Assembly: GCF_004014805.1 (NCBI RefSeq)
Contig: NZ_ATDN01000010.1
Location: forward strand, 62,001 to 126,000
DNA: 64,000 nucleotides
Direction: 5' to 3'
From: Mycolicibacterium elephantis DSM 44368
GTDB taxonomy: Bacteria > Actinomycetota > Actinomycetes > Mycobacteriales > Mycobacteriaceae
In this document: piece after piece, positions 46,613 through 59,386 of the stretch
How positions within the stretch are numbered: position 1 is the first letter of the stretch
Layout of the letters: each line of letters begins with the position of its first letter
Notes under the pieces: generated by a model
Databases searched by the model: none
What the model was told of the DNA's origin: nothing
Seen by the model: only the letters and a program-made list of their open reading frames with translations
Translations under genes and position numbers: made by a program

Positions 46613-47643
46613 CTACCTGCTCCGAGACTTGCTCCAACTTGAACTTCGAGTTCGGCGGCGATCTGCTGTGCGGTCCAGGGCGCCAACAGAAATCCGTTGC
46701 GTCCGTGTCCCGCGGCCACCAGTGTGCGCTCGTCGAGGCGCTTCACGATCGGCAACCCGTCCGGCGTCATCGGGCGCAGGCCCGCCGAGACCTCGGCGAG
46801 CTCGTATTCGCCGAGTGCCGGCATCACCGCGCACGCGTCGTCGAGCAGTTCGCGCACGCCGGTGACCGATGGTGCGGTGTCGCGGCCGTGCTCGTACTGC
46901 GTGGCCCCGACGACGACGCCGTCCGCGCGGGGCACCAGGTACACCTGCCTGCCGTGTACCCGGGCGCGCACCACGCGTTGCGGCACGGGCATGCAGCCTC
47001 GCCGCCAGCGCAGCCGCAGCACCTCGCCCTTGACCGGGCGGATCGGCAGTCCCGGCCAAAGCGCAGGCGCGTCAATTCCGTTCGCGATCACCACCGCGTC
47101 GGCCTGCGCGTCGCCGAGCTGCAGCACCGGCGCAGCCCACTGCACGCCGAGTTGTTCGCAGTGCGCTTCCAGCGCCGCGACGACAGCCCGATTGTCCACG
47201 GCCAGTTCGGTTTCCGCGCACAGGCCGTGCCGAATGCTCTGCGCGAGCATCGGTTCGACGTCGCGGGCGCACGAGGTCACGGTGATCGGATGCCCCTGGG
47301 AGTCCAGCCACTCACCGACCCTTTTGAGATCGGCCACGTCGGCGCGGTCGACGGCGACCACCAGGGATTCCCGCGCGGTCACCACGGTCTCGGGCAGGCC
47401 GTCGAGGAAGCCGTCGTGCCACAGCGCCAGCGACTTCAGCCCCAGCCGCAGCAGCTCCTCCTCGCCGGGCCAGCCTTCGCTGTGCGGGGCCAGCATGCCG
47501 CCGGCCACCCAGGACGCGCCCCGCTCGTCGGTGCGGTGCACCCGGACGGCCCACCCGTCCTGGGCCGCGCGGCGGGCGACGGAAAGGCCGATGACGCCGC
47601 CACCGATGACAGCCAGCGACCTGCCGGTCATTCCTGAAACCAA
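46609..47643 (-). CDS. thiO: Glycine oxidase ThiO
   Basis: 344 residues from TTG at 47643. This FAD enzyme oxidises glycine to the imine used by ThiG. Rossmann motif SLAVIGGGVIGLSVARRAAQ follows the start; ERGASWVAGGMLAPHSEGWP, PVKGEVLRLR and GLRPMTPDGLPIV are family blocks. TTG is preferred because GGGAGGG (47647-47653) lies 3 nt upstream, whereas the ATG at 47631 is 15 nt away. TTG also gives eight residues before SLAV, as I recall for Rv0415. An ATG at 47664 lies inside the riboswitch and is rejected. Confidence 0.93.
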
Positions 47644-47646
47644 GAT

Positions 47647-47738
47647 CCCTCCCTTCGCCGGCATGACCCGGATCAGGTGTGACGGTAAGGGCGCGGCGGG
47701 CCCACTCTCAGTCCCCGCTCCCGGGACTCCCGTGTCGC
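47647..47738 (-). promoter_or_regulatory. TPP riboswitch controlling thiO-thiS-thiG
   Basis: Read on the minus strand: CGACACGGGAGTCCCGGGAG, core GGGGACTGAGAGTGGGC, a CG-rich variable arm, then ACACCTGATCCGGGTCATGCCGGCGAAGGGAGGG. The terminal GGGAGGG doubles as the thiO ribosome-binding site, predicting ligand-dependent translational shut-off. It is the second TPP aptamer in the window and lies divergent to thiE. Confidence 0.94.
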
Positions 47739-47780
47739 GCCATCCACCCTACTCGCGGCCCGTCGCGCGATTTGAGCCGC

Positions 47781-47786
47781 TAACGT
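47781..47786 (+). promoter_or_regulatory. -10 box of a leaderless promoter for thiE
   Basis: TAACGT ends 7 nt before the thiE GTG. thiE therefore starts without its own riboswitch, unlike thiC and thiO. Confidence 0.45.
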
Positions 47787-47793
47787 TCGCCCT

Positions 47794-48465
47794 GTGGACA
47801 ACCGTCGTGACCGTCTCGGCGCCGCGTCGCTGTACCTGTGCACCGACGCCCGGCGTGAGCGCGGCGACCTCGCCGAATTCGCCGATGCGGCGCTGGCCGG
47901 CGGGGTCGACATCATCCAGCTGCGCGACAAGGGGTCACCCGGTGAGCAGCAGTTCGGCCCGCTGGAGGCCCGCCAGGAGCTCGAGGCGCTGGCCACCCTC
48001 GCCGACGCGGCCGGGCGCCACGGCGCGCTGCTGGCGGTCAACGATCGCGCCGACATCGCCAAGGCCGCGGGCGCCGACGTGCTGCACCTCGGCCAGGACG
48101 ATCTTCCGCTCGACGTCGCGCGCGACATCATCGGCCCCGGGCCGCTGATCGGCCGGTCCACCCACGACCCCGACCAGGTGCGCGCCGCGGTCACCGAAGC
48201 CGTCGACTACTTCTGCGTCGGCCCGTGCTGGCCGACCCCGACCAAACCGGGCCGCGCCGCCCCCGGCCTGCCCCTGGTCCGCGCGGCCGCCGAAGTCGGC
48301 ACGGCCAAGCCGTGGTTCGCCATCGGCGGAATCGACGAGCAGCGGCTCCCCGAGGTCCTCGAGGCCGGGGCGCGCCGCATCGTGGTGGTGCGGGCCATCA
48401 CCGCGGCCGACGACCCGCGCGCCGCCGCGCAACGGCTGAAGACCGCGCTCAACGCTGCGGGTTGA
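47794..48465 (+). CDS. thiE: Thiamine-phosphate synthase
   Basis: 223 residues with GTG start. Joins HMP-PP and thiazole phosphate to thiamine phosphate. TIM-barrel motifs: [31 protein letters not shown] (NDR), [33 protein letters not shown] and WFAIGGID. Divergent from thiO, whose TPP riboswitch lies between them. The 3' end overlaps mutT3 on the other strand by 17 nt. Confidence 0.96.
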   Translation: MDNRRDRLGAASLYLCTDARRERGDLAEFADAALAGGVDIIQLRDKGSPGEQQFGPLEARQELEALATLADAAGRHGALLAVNDRADIAKAAGADVLHLGQDDLPLDVARDIIGPGPLIGRSTHDPDQVRAAVTEAVDYFCVGPCWPTPTKPGRAAPGLPLVRAAAEVGTAKPWFAIGGIDEQRLPEVLEAGARRIVVVRAITAADDPRAAAQRLKTALNAAG

Positions 48466-48955
48466 CCAGCAACGGAATCTCTTCGGTAAGTGCGCGCAGC
48501 CGCTCCCAGCTCGCGGCGAACCCCGGGTGCAGCGGCAACTCGCCCACCTGCCCGACAGGGACCCAGCGCAGCTCGGCGCTCTCCCGGTTCGGGGTGGTCT
48601 CCAGCTGTTCGGGCGCGTCGGCGATGACGGTGGTGTAGCTCCAGTACGCGCCGCCGGGGCCGGACACCTCCGCGGTGACGACGGTGGTGCGTACCGTGAG
48701 CCGCTCGGCCGCCAGCCCGGCCTCCTCCTGCGCCTCCCTGACGGCGGCCTCCTCGGCGGTTTCGTGGCTGTCGCGAGCGCCGCCGGGCAGACCCCAGGTG
48801 CCGCCCTGATGACTCCACGCCGCGCGGTGTTGCAGCAACACCGCAGCCGAGCCACCGGGATTCGGGGCCCGCAGCAGCAGGCCGGCCGCACCGAATCTGC
48901 CCCAGAAGGCTGCGCCGGTGTCCGACACCACCCAGCCGTCACCGTCGCCACGCAC
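48449..48955 (-). CDS. mutT3: Nudix hydrolase (MutT3-like)
   Basis: 168 residues with GTG start. Complete Nudix box: [24 protein letters not shown] fits Gx5Ex7REUxEExGU. The N-terminal half contains [33 protein letters not shown]. It likely hydrolyses nucleoside diphosphates linked to another moiety; M. tuberculosis MutT3 is linked to oxidised-nucleotide sanitation. Position between thiE and glnX matches Rv0413. Confidence 0.92.
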   Translation of the reverse strand: MRGDGDGWVVSDTGAAFWGRFGAAGLLLRAPNPGGSAAVLLQHRAAWSHQGGTWGLPGGARDSHETAEEAAVREAQEEAGLAAERLTVRTTVVTAEVSGPGGAYWSYTTVIADAPEQLETTPNRESAELRWVPVGQVGELPLHPGFAASWERLRALTEEIPLLVNPQR

Positions 48956-49004
48956 GCGATCAGAATACGGACGCGCGCGCTTCCGTAACCTCTTAGACTT
49001 CTTT

Positions 49005-49010
49005 TATAGA
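49005..49010 (+). promoter_or_regulatory. Candidate -10 box for glnX-glnH-pknG
   Basis: TATAGA within an AT-rich stretch (CTTCTTTTATAGAG) in the 113-bp gap between mutT3 and glnX, about 58 nt before the glnX GTG. A good -35 is not seen. It is the most AT-rich point in the gap. Confidence 0.4.
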
Positions 49011-49068
49011 GTTGAGCGGTCGGGAACCATAGCTGGAAAGCACCGATTTAGATGAGGTCCGCGCGCAC

Positions 49069-50388
49069 GTGACTGTCGAGTTGGCGCACCCGTCGACCGA
49101 GCCGCTCGCATCGCGGTCGCCGACCACTTCTGCCCACCCGCGCTGGTGGTTCTTCTGGACGACGCCCGGCCGCATCCTGACGATCGGGTTCGTGTTGTCC
49201 GCGCTCGTGATCGCAAGCGCCTTCGGCACGTCGACGACGATCAACGACCGCCAGCAGGCATTGATGCGGGTGCTCAACCACACCGAGCCGCTGGCGTTCG
49301 CCGCCGGGCAGCTCTACACCACGCTGTCGGTCGCCGACGCCGCCGCTGCCACCGCGTTCATCGCCGGCGCCGAACCGCAAGACGTCCGGCAACGCTACGA
49401 ACAGGCCATCACCGACGCCTCGGTCGCGGTCACCCGCGCGTCCAGCGGGCTGACCGACGAGGACATGATCCAGCTGCTCGGCCGCATCAACGCCCAGCTC
49501 TCGGTCTACACCGGGCTGGTCGAGACCGCGCGCACCAACAACCGCTCCGGCAACCCGGTCGGCTCGTCGTACCTGTCGGAGGCGTCGGCGTTGATGCAGA
49601 CCCAGATCCTGCCCAACGCCCAGCATCTGTACGAGCAGACGTCGGCCATGGTGGACGAAGAGACGTCGGCCTCGACGCGGATCCCGGGGCCGGTGATCCT
49701 CATCGTGCTCGCGACGCTGTTGTTCGGGGTGTTCGCCAACCGCTGGCTGGCGCGCCGGACCCGCAGGCGGATCAACATCGGGTTCGTCGCGGGCGGGTTG
49801 GCCGTTTCGATCATGCTGATCTGGGTCGGCACCGCGCTGATCCTCTCGACCACCGACAGCCGCAATGCGAAAGACACTGCGGCTCAGTCGCTCAAGACGA
49901 TCACCAACCTCGCGATCACCGCGCAGCAGGCCCGCGCCGACGAGATCCTCTCGCTGATCCGGCGCGGTGACGAGACCGTGCGCAAGCAGTCCTACTATCA
50001 ACGCATCGACATGATGGCCGAGCAGCTCTCGGAGTACCTGGCTCGCGACGACGCGGTCGACAAGTCCGACCTCGCCGATGCCGAACAGCTGCTCAGACGG
50101 TGGCGGGCGGCCGACGACCGCATCAACGCCTACATCAGCGTCGGCAACTATCAGGCCGCGACCCAGGTGGCGCTGGGCACGCGTGAGGACGATTCCACGC
50201 CGGCGTTCAACCAGCTCGACGAGGCGTTGAGCAAGGGCATCGAGGAGAGCCGCAGCCAGCTGCGCAACAACATCGTCAGCGCCCACCGGGTGTTGTCCGG
50301 GGCGACGGTGGGTGCCGCGGTGCTCAGCATCGTCGCCGCGGTGTCGGTGGCGCTGGGGCTGTGGCCGAGGCTCAGTGAGTACGGGTGA
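49069..50388 (+). CDS. glnX: GlnX, membrane sensor/relay protein (Rv0412c-like)
   Basis: 439 residues with GTG start. Four TM helices (about 36-57, 205-224, 237-258, 413-433) with two mainly helical extracytoplasmic segments (about 58-203 and 259-410) that resemble four-helix sensor bundles (INDRQQALMRVLNH..., DEILSLIRRGDETVRKQ...). In M. tuberculosis GlnX was proposed to connect the amino-acid-binding lipoprotein GlnH with the kinase PknG in aspartate/glutamate sensing. The next gene, glnH, starts 10 nt after its stop. No kinase or methyl-accepting domain is present. Confidence 0.9.
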   Translation: MTVELAHPSTEPLASRSPTTSAHPRWWFFWTTPGRILTIGFVLSALVIASAFGTSTTINDRQQALMRVLNHTEPLAFAAGQLYTTLSVADAAAATAFIAGAEPQDVRQRYEQAITDASVAVTRASSGLTDEDMIQLLGRINAQLSVYTGLVETARTNNRSGNPVGSSYLSEASALMQTQILPNAQHLYEQTSAMVDEETSASTRIPGPVILIVLATLLFGVFANRWLARRTRRRINIGFVAGGLAVSIMLIWVGTALILSTTDSRNAKDTAAQSLKTITNLAITAQQARADEILSLIRRGDETVRKQSYYQRIDMMAEQLSEYLARDDAVDKSDLADAEQLLRRWRAADDRINAYISVGNYQAATQVALGTREDDSTPAFNQLDEALSKGIEESRSQLRNNIVSAHRVLSGATVGAAVLSIVAAVSVALGLWPRLSEYG

Positions 50389-50398
50389 TCCGCCGGTG

Positions 50399-53655
<3,257 letters not shown>

Positions 53656-53908
53656 TTTGCTGACCAGCGCTGCGGAATCAGTTGTCGCAGACCCGCCCCA
53701 TGCGGTTCTGACCAGTGTTTTCGCTCGCAGATCACTTGTGGTGATCCCACGAAATTCGTAGTAATCTCCGATCAGGTTGAGTTAACAGCCGACTGGTGGC
53801 GTCATACGCGCAGGGCGGCAAGCTCGCGCGGACGGCTTTAAGACGTAGGGCCCGTTTCCCTGACGGCACCCGCAGTACGAAGGGTTGATTTCGGCTGAGG
53901 GAGTCCAC
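53656..53908. other. 253-bp intergenic region upstream of the STAS gene
   Basis: No ORF. It contains the inverted repeat GATCAC-TTGTG-GTGATC (53730-53746), which has no T-tract and may be an operator or a terminator after pknG. Two copies of CTGACCAG occur near 53662 and 53708. Promoter assignment is not possible with confidence, though TTTAAGA near 53837 is a plausible -10 area. Confidence 0.4.
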
Positions 53909-54334
53909 GTGTCTGCTGCAGTAGGTACCTATCGGGTGTTTCGCCCCGCCCCCGAGGCGCTGGACCGGCGCGAGCATCACCATCGCGCGCAGTTCTCCGC
54001 GTCGCACCGGACATCGAACGCCGTCGTCACGGTGGAAGGCGAGGTCGACGCGACCAACAGCCGCGCCATGGCGACATATGTGGAGTCACAGCTTTTCGGC
54101 GTGTCCCATCTGGTGCTGGATCTTCGACTGGTCGACTTCTTCGGTACCGCCGGCTTCGCCGCCCTGCATAACATCAATGTGATCTGCTCCCGCAGCGGCG
54201 TCACCTGGCAGCTGCGCTGCGGCAGGCAGGTGCGCCGGCTCCTCGCGATCTGTAATCCCGATGGCGTCCTGCCGCTGGAGAAGCCGCAGTCGGTGCTCGA
54301 CGACCTGCAGGCTGGTGACTGCGCGCTGGCCTGA
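53909..54334 (+). CDS. STAS-domain protein (anti-sigma factor antagonist-like)
   Basis: 141 residues from GTG 53909, placed by GAGGGAG 5 nt upstream (a TTG at 53885 would extend it). The STAS fold covers about 36-135: NAVVTVEGEVDATNSRAMATYV, SHLVLDLRLVDFFGTAGFAALHNI. The usual phospho-acceptor DSSG is D76-F-F-G, so the canonical serine is missing; Thr80 is the nearest hydroxyl. No anti-sigma kinase or sigma factor is adjacent. It abuts the convergent ackA stop exactly (TGATCA). Confidence 0.85.
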   Translation: MSAAVGTYRVFRPAPEALDRREHHHRAQFSASHRTSNAVVTVEGEVDATNSRAMATYVESQLFGVSHLVLDLRLVDFFGTAGFAALHNINVICSRSGVTWQLRCGRQVRRLLAICNPDGVLPLEKPQSVLDDLQAGDCALA

Positions 54335-55543
54335 TCAGCCGGCCGCCAGCACCGCCACGCAGTCCCGGGCGATCGCCAGCTCCTCGTTGGTGGGAATCAC
54401 GAGCACGGTCGTCGGCGACGTATCGGTCGAGATGCGCCGTGCCGTCTTGGCGGGGCTGGCATTGAGGTGCTCGTCGAGTTCGATGCCCAGCCCGGTCATT
54501 CCCGTCATCGCGTCGCGGCGCACGTTGACGTCGTTCTCACCGACCCCGGCGGTGAAGACGATGACGTCGGTGTTGCCGAGCAACGCCATGTACGCGCCGA
54601 TGTACTTGCGCAGCCGGTGGATGTAGACGTCGTATGCCAATTGTGCTGCCGCGTCGCCTGATTCGATCTGTTCGCGGAGTTCTCGGAAGTCGATCTCGCC
54701 GCCGAGGCCGTACACCCCGGAGCGCCGGTTCAGCATCTCGTCGATGTCGTCGACGCTCATCTTGGCGGTGCGGGCCAGATACAGGATGATGCCGGCGTCG
54801 ACGTCGCCGGGACGGGTGCCCATCACCAGTCCCTCCAGCGGCGTGAGCCCCATGGAGGTGTCCACGGGACGCCCACCGGCGATGGCCGACGCGGACGCCC
54901 CGTTTCCCAGATGCAGCACGATCTGGTTCAGTGACGTCAGTGGCGCGTCGAGGAACACCGCGGCCTGCTCGCTGACGTACTTGTGCGAGGTCCCGTGAAA
55001 CCCGTACCGGCGAATGTGCCACTTCTCGGAGACCTTCCGGTCAATGGCATACGTGGCGGCGGCGGCGGGAAGGTCATGAAAGAAACCGGTGTCGAAGACG
55101 GCGATGTGCGGTAGGTCCGGGAGCAGCTTGCGGGCCACCTCCATGCCGAGCACCGATGGCGGGTTGTGAAGGGGCGCAAGCGGTGCCAGCTCGCGCATCT
55201 TGGCGATCAATTCGTCGGTGACCGGCGTCGGCTCATAGAAGCTGCGGCCGCCGTGCACCGCGCGGTGGCCGACAGCGAACAGGTTGACCGCGTCCAGGCT
55301 GGCGCCTGCCTCGTCGAGCAGGTCGAACGCGGTGCGCAGCGCCTCTTCGTGATCGGCGATGGCCGGACCGTCACGACGCGCCTCGCGGTCGCCGACGGTC
55401 ACCCCGGCCAGCGCGGAGTCCTCCCCGATGCGCTCCACGGTGCCGTCGGCCAGCGATGCGCCCGAATCGGGGTCGATGAGTTGGCATTTCAGCGACGAGG
55501 ACCCCGAGTTGACGACCAGTACCGTGCGATCGGGAGCGGTCAC
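54335..55543 (-). CDS. ackA: Acetate kinase
   Basis: 402 residues; GTG overlaps the pta stop (GTGA). Interconverts acetate + ATP and acetyl phosphate. ASKHA-fold motifs are [23 protein letters not shown] (Arg), [53 protein letters not shown] and FTAGVGEND. It forms the classical two-gene unit with pta (Rv0408-Rv0409). Confidence 0.97.
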   Translation of the reverse strand: MTAPDRTVLVVNSGSSSLKCQLIDPDSGASLADGTVERIGEDSALAGVTVGDREARRDGPAIADHEEALRTAFDLLDEAGASLDAVNLFAVGHRAVHGGRSFYEPTPVTDELIAKMRELAPLAPLHNPPSVLGMEVARKLLPDLPHIAVFDTGFFHDLPAAAATYAIDRKVSEKWHIRRYGFHGTSHKYVSEQAAVFLDAPLTSLNQIVLHLGNGASASAIAGGRPVDTSMGLTPLEGLVMGTRPGDVDAGIILYLARTAKMSVDDIDEMLNRRSGVYGLGGEIDFRELREQIESGDAAAQLAYDVYIHRLRKYIGAYMALLGNTDVIVFTAGVGENDVNVRRDAMTGMTGLGIELDEHLNASPAKTARRISTDTSPTTVLVIPTNEELAIARDCVAVLAAG

Positions 55544-57615
55544 GACCGGTCCCCTTGGGCTTGAATCGCGGTGATGGCGACGGTGTTCACGATGTCCTCG
55601 ACCAGCGCGCCCCGGGACAGATCGTTCACGGGCTTGGCCAGACCCTGTAGGACGGGGCCGATCGCGATGGCGCCGGCGCTGCGCTGGACCGCCTTGTAGG
55701 TGTTGTTGCCGGTGTTGAGGTCGGGAAAGATCAGCACGGTCGCGCGACCGGCCACCTTGGAGTCGGGCATCTTCGTCGCCGCAACGGAGGGCTCCACCGC
55801 GGCGTCGTACTGGATGGGGCCGTCGACCAACAGATCTGGAGCCCTTTCGCGCACCAGTTCAGTTGCCACCCTGACCTTTTCCACGTCGGCTCCGGAACCG
55901 CTGGTGCCCGTCGAGTACGACAGCATGGCGACGCGTGGTTCGATGCCGAACCGCGCCGCGGTGCGCGCTGAGGAGATCGCGATGTCGGCCAGCTGCTCCG
56001 ACGTCGGGTCGGGCACGATCGCGCAGTCACCGTAGACCAGCACTCGATCGGCCAGGCACATGAAGAAGATGCTCGACACCGTGGAGACGCCGGGTGAGGT
56101 CTTGATGATCTCGAACGCGGGACGCACCGTGTGGGCCGTGGTGTGCCGGGCCCCCGAGACCATGCCGTCGACGATGTCGTTGTGCACCAGCATCGTGCCG
56201 AAATACGAGACGTCGTGGATGATCTCGCGGGCCTGCTCGACGGTGACCCCCTTGTGCTTGCGTAGTTCGGCGTACTGCTCGGCGAACTTGTCGCACAGGT
56301 CGCTGGTCTGCGGGTTGATCACCGTTGCCGACGACAAATCCATCCCGAGTTCGGCGGCGCGGAATCGGATCGAAGACTCCTCGCCGAGGATGGTGAGGTC
56401 GGCGACATTGCGGCGCAACAACCGGCCGGCCGCGCGGAGGATACGGTCGTCATCGCCTTCCGGCAGCACGATGTGCTTGCGGTCCGACCGGGCCTGGTCC
56501 AGCAGCTGATAGGTGAACATCTGCGGGGTGACGACATCCGGAATCGGAATGGCCAGCTGCGCCAACAACTCCGCGACATCGGCGTGGGTCTCCATCAGCT
56601 GCAGCGCGGTGTCGATCTTGCGTTGCGAGGCGGTGGTCACCCGGCCCCGCGTCGCCGCCACCCTGCTGGCTGTCTCGAACGTGCGCAGCCCCGTCGCGAT
56701 GATGGGCAACCTCAGGCCGAGGCCGGAGACCAGCGCGGAGATCGAAGGATGCAGTTCCAGGCCGCCGTTGAGGATGATGCACGACAACGACGGAAAGCCC
56801 TCGGCGGCATGCGCACTCGACAAGGCGAGCACCACGTCGGAGCGGTCGCCCGCGGCGACGACGCCCACGCCCTCGGTCAGTCGCTCCAACACGTGTTCGG
56901 CCGTCATGCCGGCGACCATCATGCTCATCACCTCGCGGTTGAGCAGCGCCGGATCGCCGATGACCATCGAGCCGTCCACGGCCTGCTGCAACTCCGCGAC
57001 CGTCGGCGCCACCAACAGCGGCGCCTCGGGCATCACGTAACAGTTCGGCTCGAAGATCTCGAGCGCCTCGGCGACCGCCTCCAGCTGCCCGGGATCGCAG
57101 CGGTTGGCCACCACTGCGGCGGTGTGCGCGTGCTGCGCGGCGACCTCGTCGAGGGAGACGTCGACGATTTTGGCGACCTGTTCGGGGCTCCGGTCCTTGG
57201 CCTTCACCGCCAGCACCACCGGCGCCTTCAGGTTGGCGGCGATGCGGGCATTCGTCGACAACTCGCTGGGCGTGGCGATGTCGGTGTAGTCGCTGCCGAC
57301 GATCAGCACCGCGTCGCACTGCTCGGCGACCTGGTGGTAGCGGTCCACGATGTCGGCGATCGCCCCGTCGGGGTCGTCGTGCAGCTGCTGGTAGCTCACG
57401 CCGACACAGTCTTCGTAGGTCAGGTCCGCGTTGGCCTGCGCGAGCAGAAGTTCGAGGATGTAGTCGCGCTGTTCACCCAGCCGGGTGATGGGGCGAAAGA
57501 CGCCGACCTTGGCGACCGTGGCCGTCAGCCGGTGCAGGATGCCGAGCGCGATCGTGGATTTACCCGTGTCGCCTTCGGGTGAGGCGATGTAGATCCCGTA
57601 TGAATGAGCGGGCAC
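55540..57615 (-). CDS. pta: Phosphate acetyltransferase (long form with DRTGG domain)
   Basis: 691 residues with GTG start. Interconverts acetyl-CoA and acetyl phosphate. N-terminal P-loop-like region ([21 protein letters not shown]), central DRTGG domain (about 210-320), and C-terminal catalytic PTA domain from about 365 ([87 protein letters not shown]). Length matches Rv0408 (690 aa). First gene of pta-ackA. Confidence 0.96.
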   Translation of the reverse strand: MPAHSYGIYIASPEGDTGKSTIALGILHRLTATVAKVGVFRPITRLGEQRDYILELLLAQANADLTYEDCVGVSYQQLHDDPDGAIADIVDRYHQVAEQCDAVLIVGSDYTDIATPSELSTNARIAANLKAPVVLAVKAKDRSPEQVAKIVDVSLDEVAAQHAHTAAVVANRCDPGQLEAVAEALEIFEPNCYVMPEAPLLVAPTVAELQQAVDGSMVIGDPALLNREVMSMMVAGMTAEHVLERLTEGVGVVAAGDRSDVVLALSSAHAAEGFPSLSCIILNGGLELHPSISALVSGLGLRLPIIATGLRTFETASRVAATRGRVTTASQRKIDTALQLMETHADVAELLAQLAIPIPDVVTPQMFTYQLLDQARSDRKHIVLPEGDDDRILRAAGRLLRRNVADLTILGEESSIRFRAAELGMDLSSATVINPQTSDLCDKFAEQYAELRKHKGVTVEQAREIIHDVSYFGTMLVHNDIVDGMVSGARHTTAHTVRPAFEIIKTSPGVSTVSSIFFMCLADRVLVYGDCAIVPDPTSEQLADIAISSARTAARFGIEPRVAMLSYSTGTSGSGADVEKVRVATELVRERAPDLLVDGPIQYDAAVEPSVAATKMPDSKVAGRATVLIFPDLNTGNNTYKAVQRSAGAIAIGPVLQGLAKPVNDLSRGALVEDIVNTVAITAIQAQGDRS

Positions 57616-57886
57616 GGGAGCCAGCCTAAGGCAAGCAACGGCCCGCAGTGGGCCGGAAACCCGCTGGTTGAGTGGGGACCGCCGGAAGATTTTCCGCCGC
57701 GCGGTAAAAAGCCGGTGTGATCTTGGTCTCAGTAAAGTAAATTACGTTTGCGTAAGTGGCGGAATCTCGCGTATCAACAAGTCAAGCTATTGACGGTCCT
57801 GTCAATTCACTTGCGTTTGTAGTTTTAGCAAACTCCCTGCGACGGCGCGCGGAGTGTAAAGGTAGGCCCCCGGCACTGCGAGGACC
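57616..57886. promoter_or_regulatory. Divergent 271-bp control region between pta and the exopolysaccharide cluster, with nested inverted repeats
   Basis: No ORF; noticeably more AT-rich than its surroundings from 57715 to 57840. Inverted repeats: CGGCCC-GCAGT-GGGCCG (57639-57655); CGGAA-GATT-TTCCG (57683-57696); TTACG-TTTG-CGTAA (57742-57755); GTCAA-GCTA-TTGAC-GGTCCT-GTCAA (57781-57805, three alternating copies of one pentamer). GAGGA precedes the ATG at 57887 by a few bases. Both outward promoters must lie here, but no -35/-10 pair is certain. Confidence 0.6.
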
Positions 57887-59386
57887 ATGACTGACACCGC
57901 ACTTCACACCGATTCCAGGACGCGCACTGCCAACTTGCGCGCGGTGTCATCGGAACCACCTGCCATCGCCGTCGCACGAAGGCGCGTATCGGTAGCAGAA
58001 CTGCCGTTCGCCGCCAGGATCGGCATCGCCTCGATTCTCAGCCTCATCGGCTACTTCGGGGTGTTCGGCCAAGCCTTCGCCGATGCCGCGGCCGGCTCAC
58101 GCGCGGCCGTTCTGGTGGTCGTCCCGCTGCTCATGGTGCTGATCGCCACCGGCTACCGGCAGCCGTCACAGGGCGTCGGCGACTCGGAGTCCGACTGGAT
58201 CATCGCGGCCTTCGTGGGGATCGCGAGTTTCACCGCGATCTATCTGCTCACCCAACGGATGCCGACGCTGTCGTCGCTGTGGCATCTGCGATCACTGGGT
58301 TTCGTCGTGTGGTTCGCCTGCCTGCTGGCGATCCTGTTCGGTGCCCGCCATGTGGTGCGGATGTGGAAGCTGTGGGTGTTCGCCGCCTGCTGCGCGACGC
58401 CGCTGCCCTTTCTGCTGACCACGGCCGCACTGGGTGGCTCCGAGGAGGCCGCAGCCCTGCTGGCCGCCGGCGTCGGCGCGGTCGCGGTGTTCTTGGCGTC
58501 AGAGACCGTCAGGATGGGCCGGCGGCTGATCGCGACCGCCGGATGTTTTGTCCTGGCAGCCGTCATCGAGCTGTCCCTCGATGCGTACACCGGTCTGCTC
58601 ACCGCGATCATCGTCGGCGTCGGAATCCTGCCGGTGACAACGGTTGTCGTGTTGAATCGCGCGACGACGACGAAGATCGGCGACGACGCCGATGCCTCCG
58701 CCCCACGACTGCCGCGCCTCTCCCCGACGTCGCTGGCGGTCCTCACGGTCGTCGCCGCCGCCTTGGCGGTCGTGAACCAACCGGCGACCCGTACAGATGT
58801 GCCAGAGGCCACGGCCGACTGGGCCACCCGCGCCGGCCTGACGGCTACGACGGCGTTCCCCTTCATCACCCGGACGCTGGGTGATGACGCGACGCTGGTG
58901 CGCTACTCGGTTCCCGGGGCCGCCGGAAAACCGGCCGCCGCCGTCGATGTGATGTCCAGCCCCAACCGGGCAGCGCTGGACGATCTCGCCGGAGCGGTCT
59001 GGTACCCGAGCGCCAGCCCCGTCGAATATCGGCCCGCGCCGCCATCTGCCGGCGCGCCTCCGGGGGCCCGGATCGTGCACAGCAACGCAGACACCGCGAC
59101 GTACGGCGATGACCAGCACTGGTACGCCGTCACCTGGGACTGGCGCGCCGCCGCGGCCTACCAGCGCGTCACCGTGATCGTCAGCCAGGCGTTCGACGGA
59201 CGTGACATGCCACCTGCTCCCGCACCGCTGTCCCTGTGGGACACCTCGGTCAGGCCGGCGTTGTGGACCACACGACAGCAGCCCCACGTCGACGGTGAAG
59301 TCGACGCGGCGGTGATCAACCGCGCCGACCGATTGACGCGGCAGCTTGTCCGGTCGGCTGAGGTGGTCGGGGCGCCGACGCGGTGA
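57887..59386 (+). CDS. Polytopic membrane protein of the exopolysaccharide cluster, unrecognised family
   Basis: 499 residues; ATG with GAGGA just upstream. About 45 soluble N-terminal residues are followed by eight to ten TM helices (about 46-310) and an extracytoplasmic domain of about 180 residues (VRYSVPGAAGKPAAAVDVMSS, PSASPVEYRP, GDDQHWYAVTWDW). The arrangement of a polytopic core and an outside domain recalls exosortase-EpsI fusions, but no catalytic CSG cysteine is present, so this is not an assignment. Its stop overlaps the GT2 start (GTGA). Presumably it aids polymer synthesis or export. Confidence 0.75.
   Translation: MTDTALHTDSRTRTANLRAVSSEPPAIAVARRRVSVAELPFAARIGIASILSLIGYFGVFGQAFADAAAGSRAAVLVVVPLLMVLIATGYRQPSQGVGDSESDWIIAAFVGIASFTAIYLLTQRMPTLSSLWHLRSLGFVVWFACLLAILFGARHVVRMWKLWVFAACCATPLPFLLTTAALGGSEEAAALLAAGVGAVAVFLASETVRMGRRLIATAGCFVLAAVIELSLDAYTGLLTAIIVGVGILPVTTVVVLNRATTTKIGDDADASAPRLPRLSPTSLAVLTVVAAALAVVNQPATRTDVPEATADWATRAGLTATTAFPFITRTLGDDATLVRYSVPGAAGKPAAAVDVMSSPNRAALDDLAGAVWYPSASPVEYRPAPPSAGAPPGARIVHSNADTATYGDDQHWYAVTWDWRAAAAYQRVTVIVSQAFDGRDMPPAPAPLSLWDTSVRPALWTTRQQPHVDGEVDAAVINRADRLTRQLVRSAEVVGAPTR

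Noticed and set aside
57639..57655. GC-rich hairpin near pta as a terminator
   Set aside because: It lies upstream of the pta start and has no T-tract; it is better listed as part of the control region.
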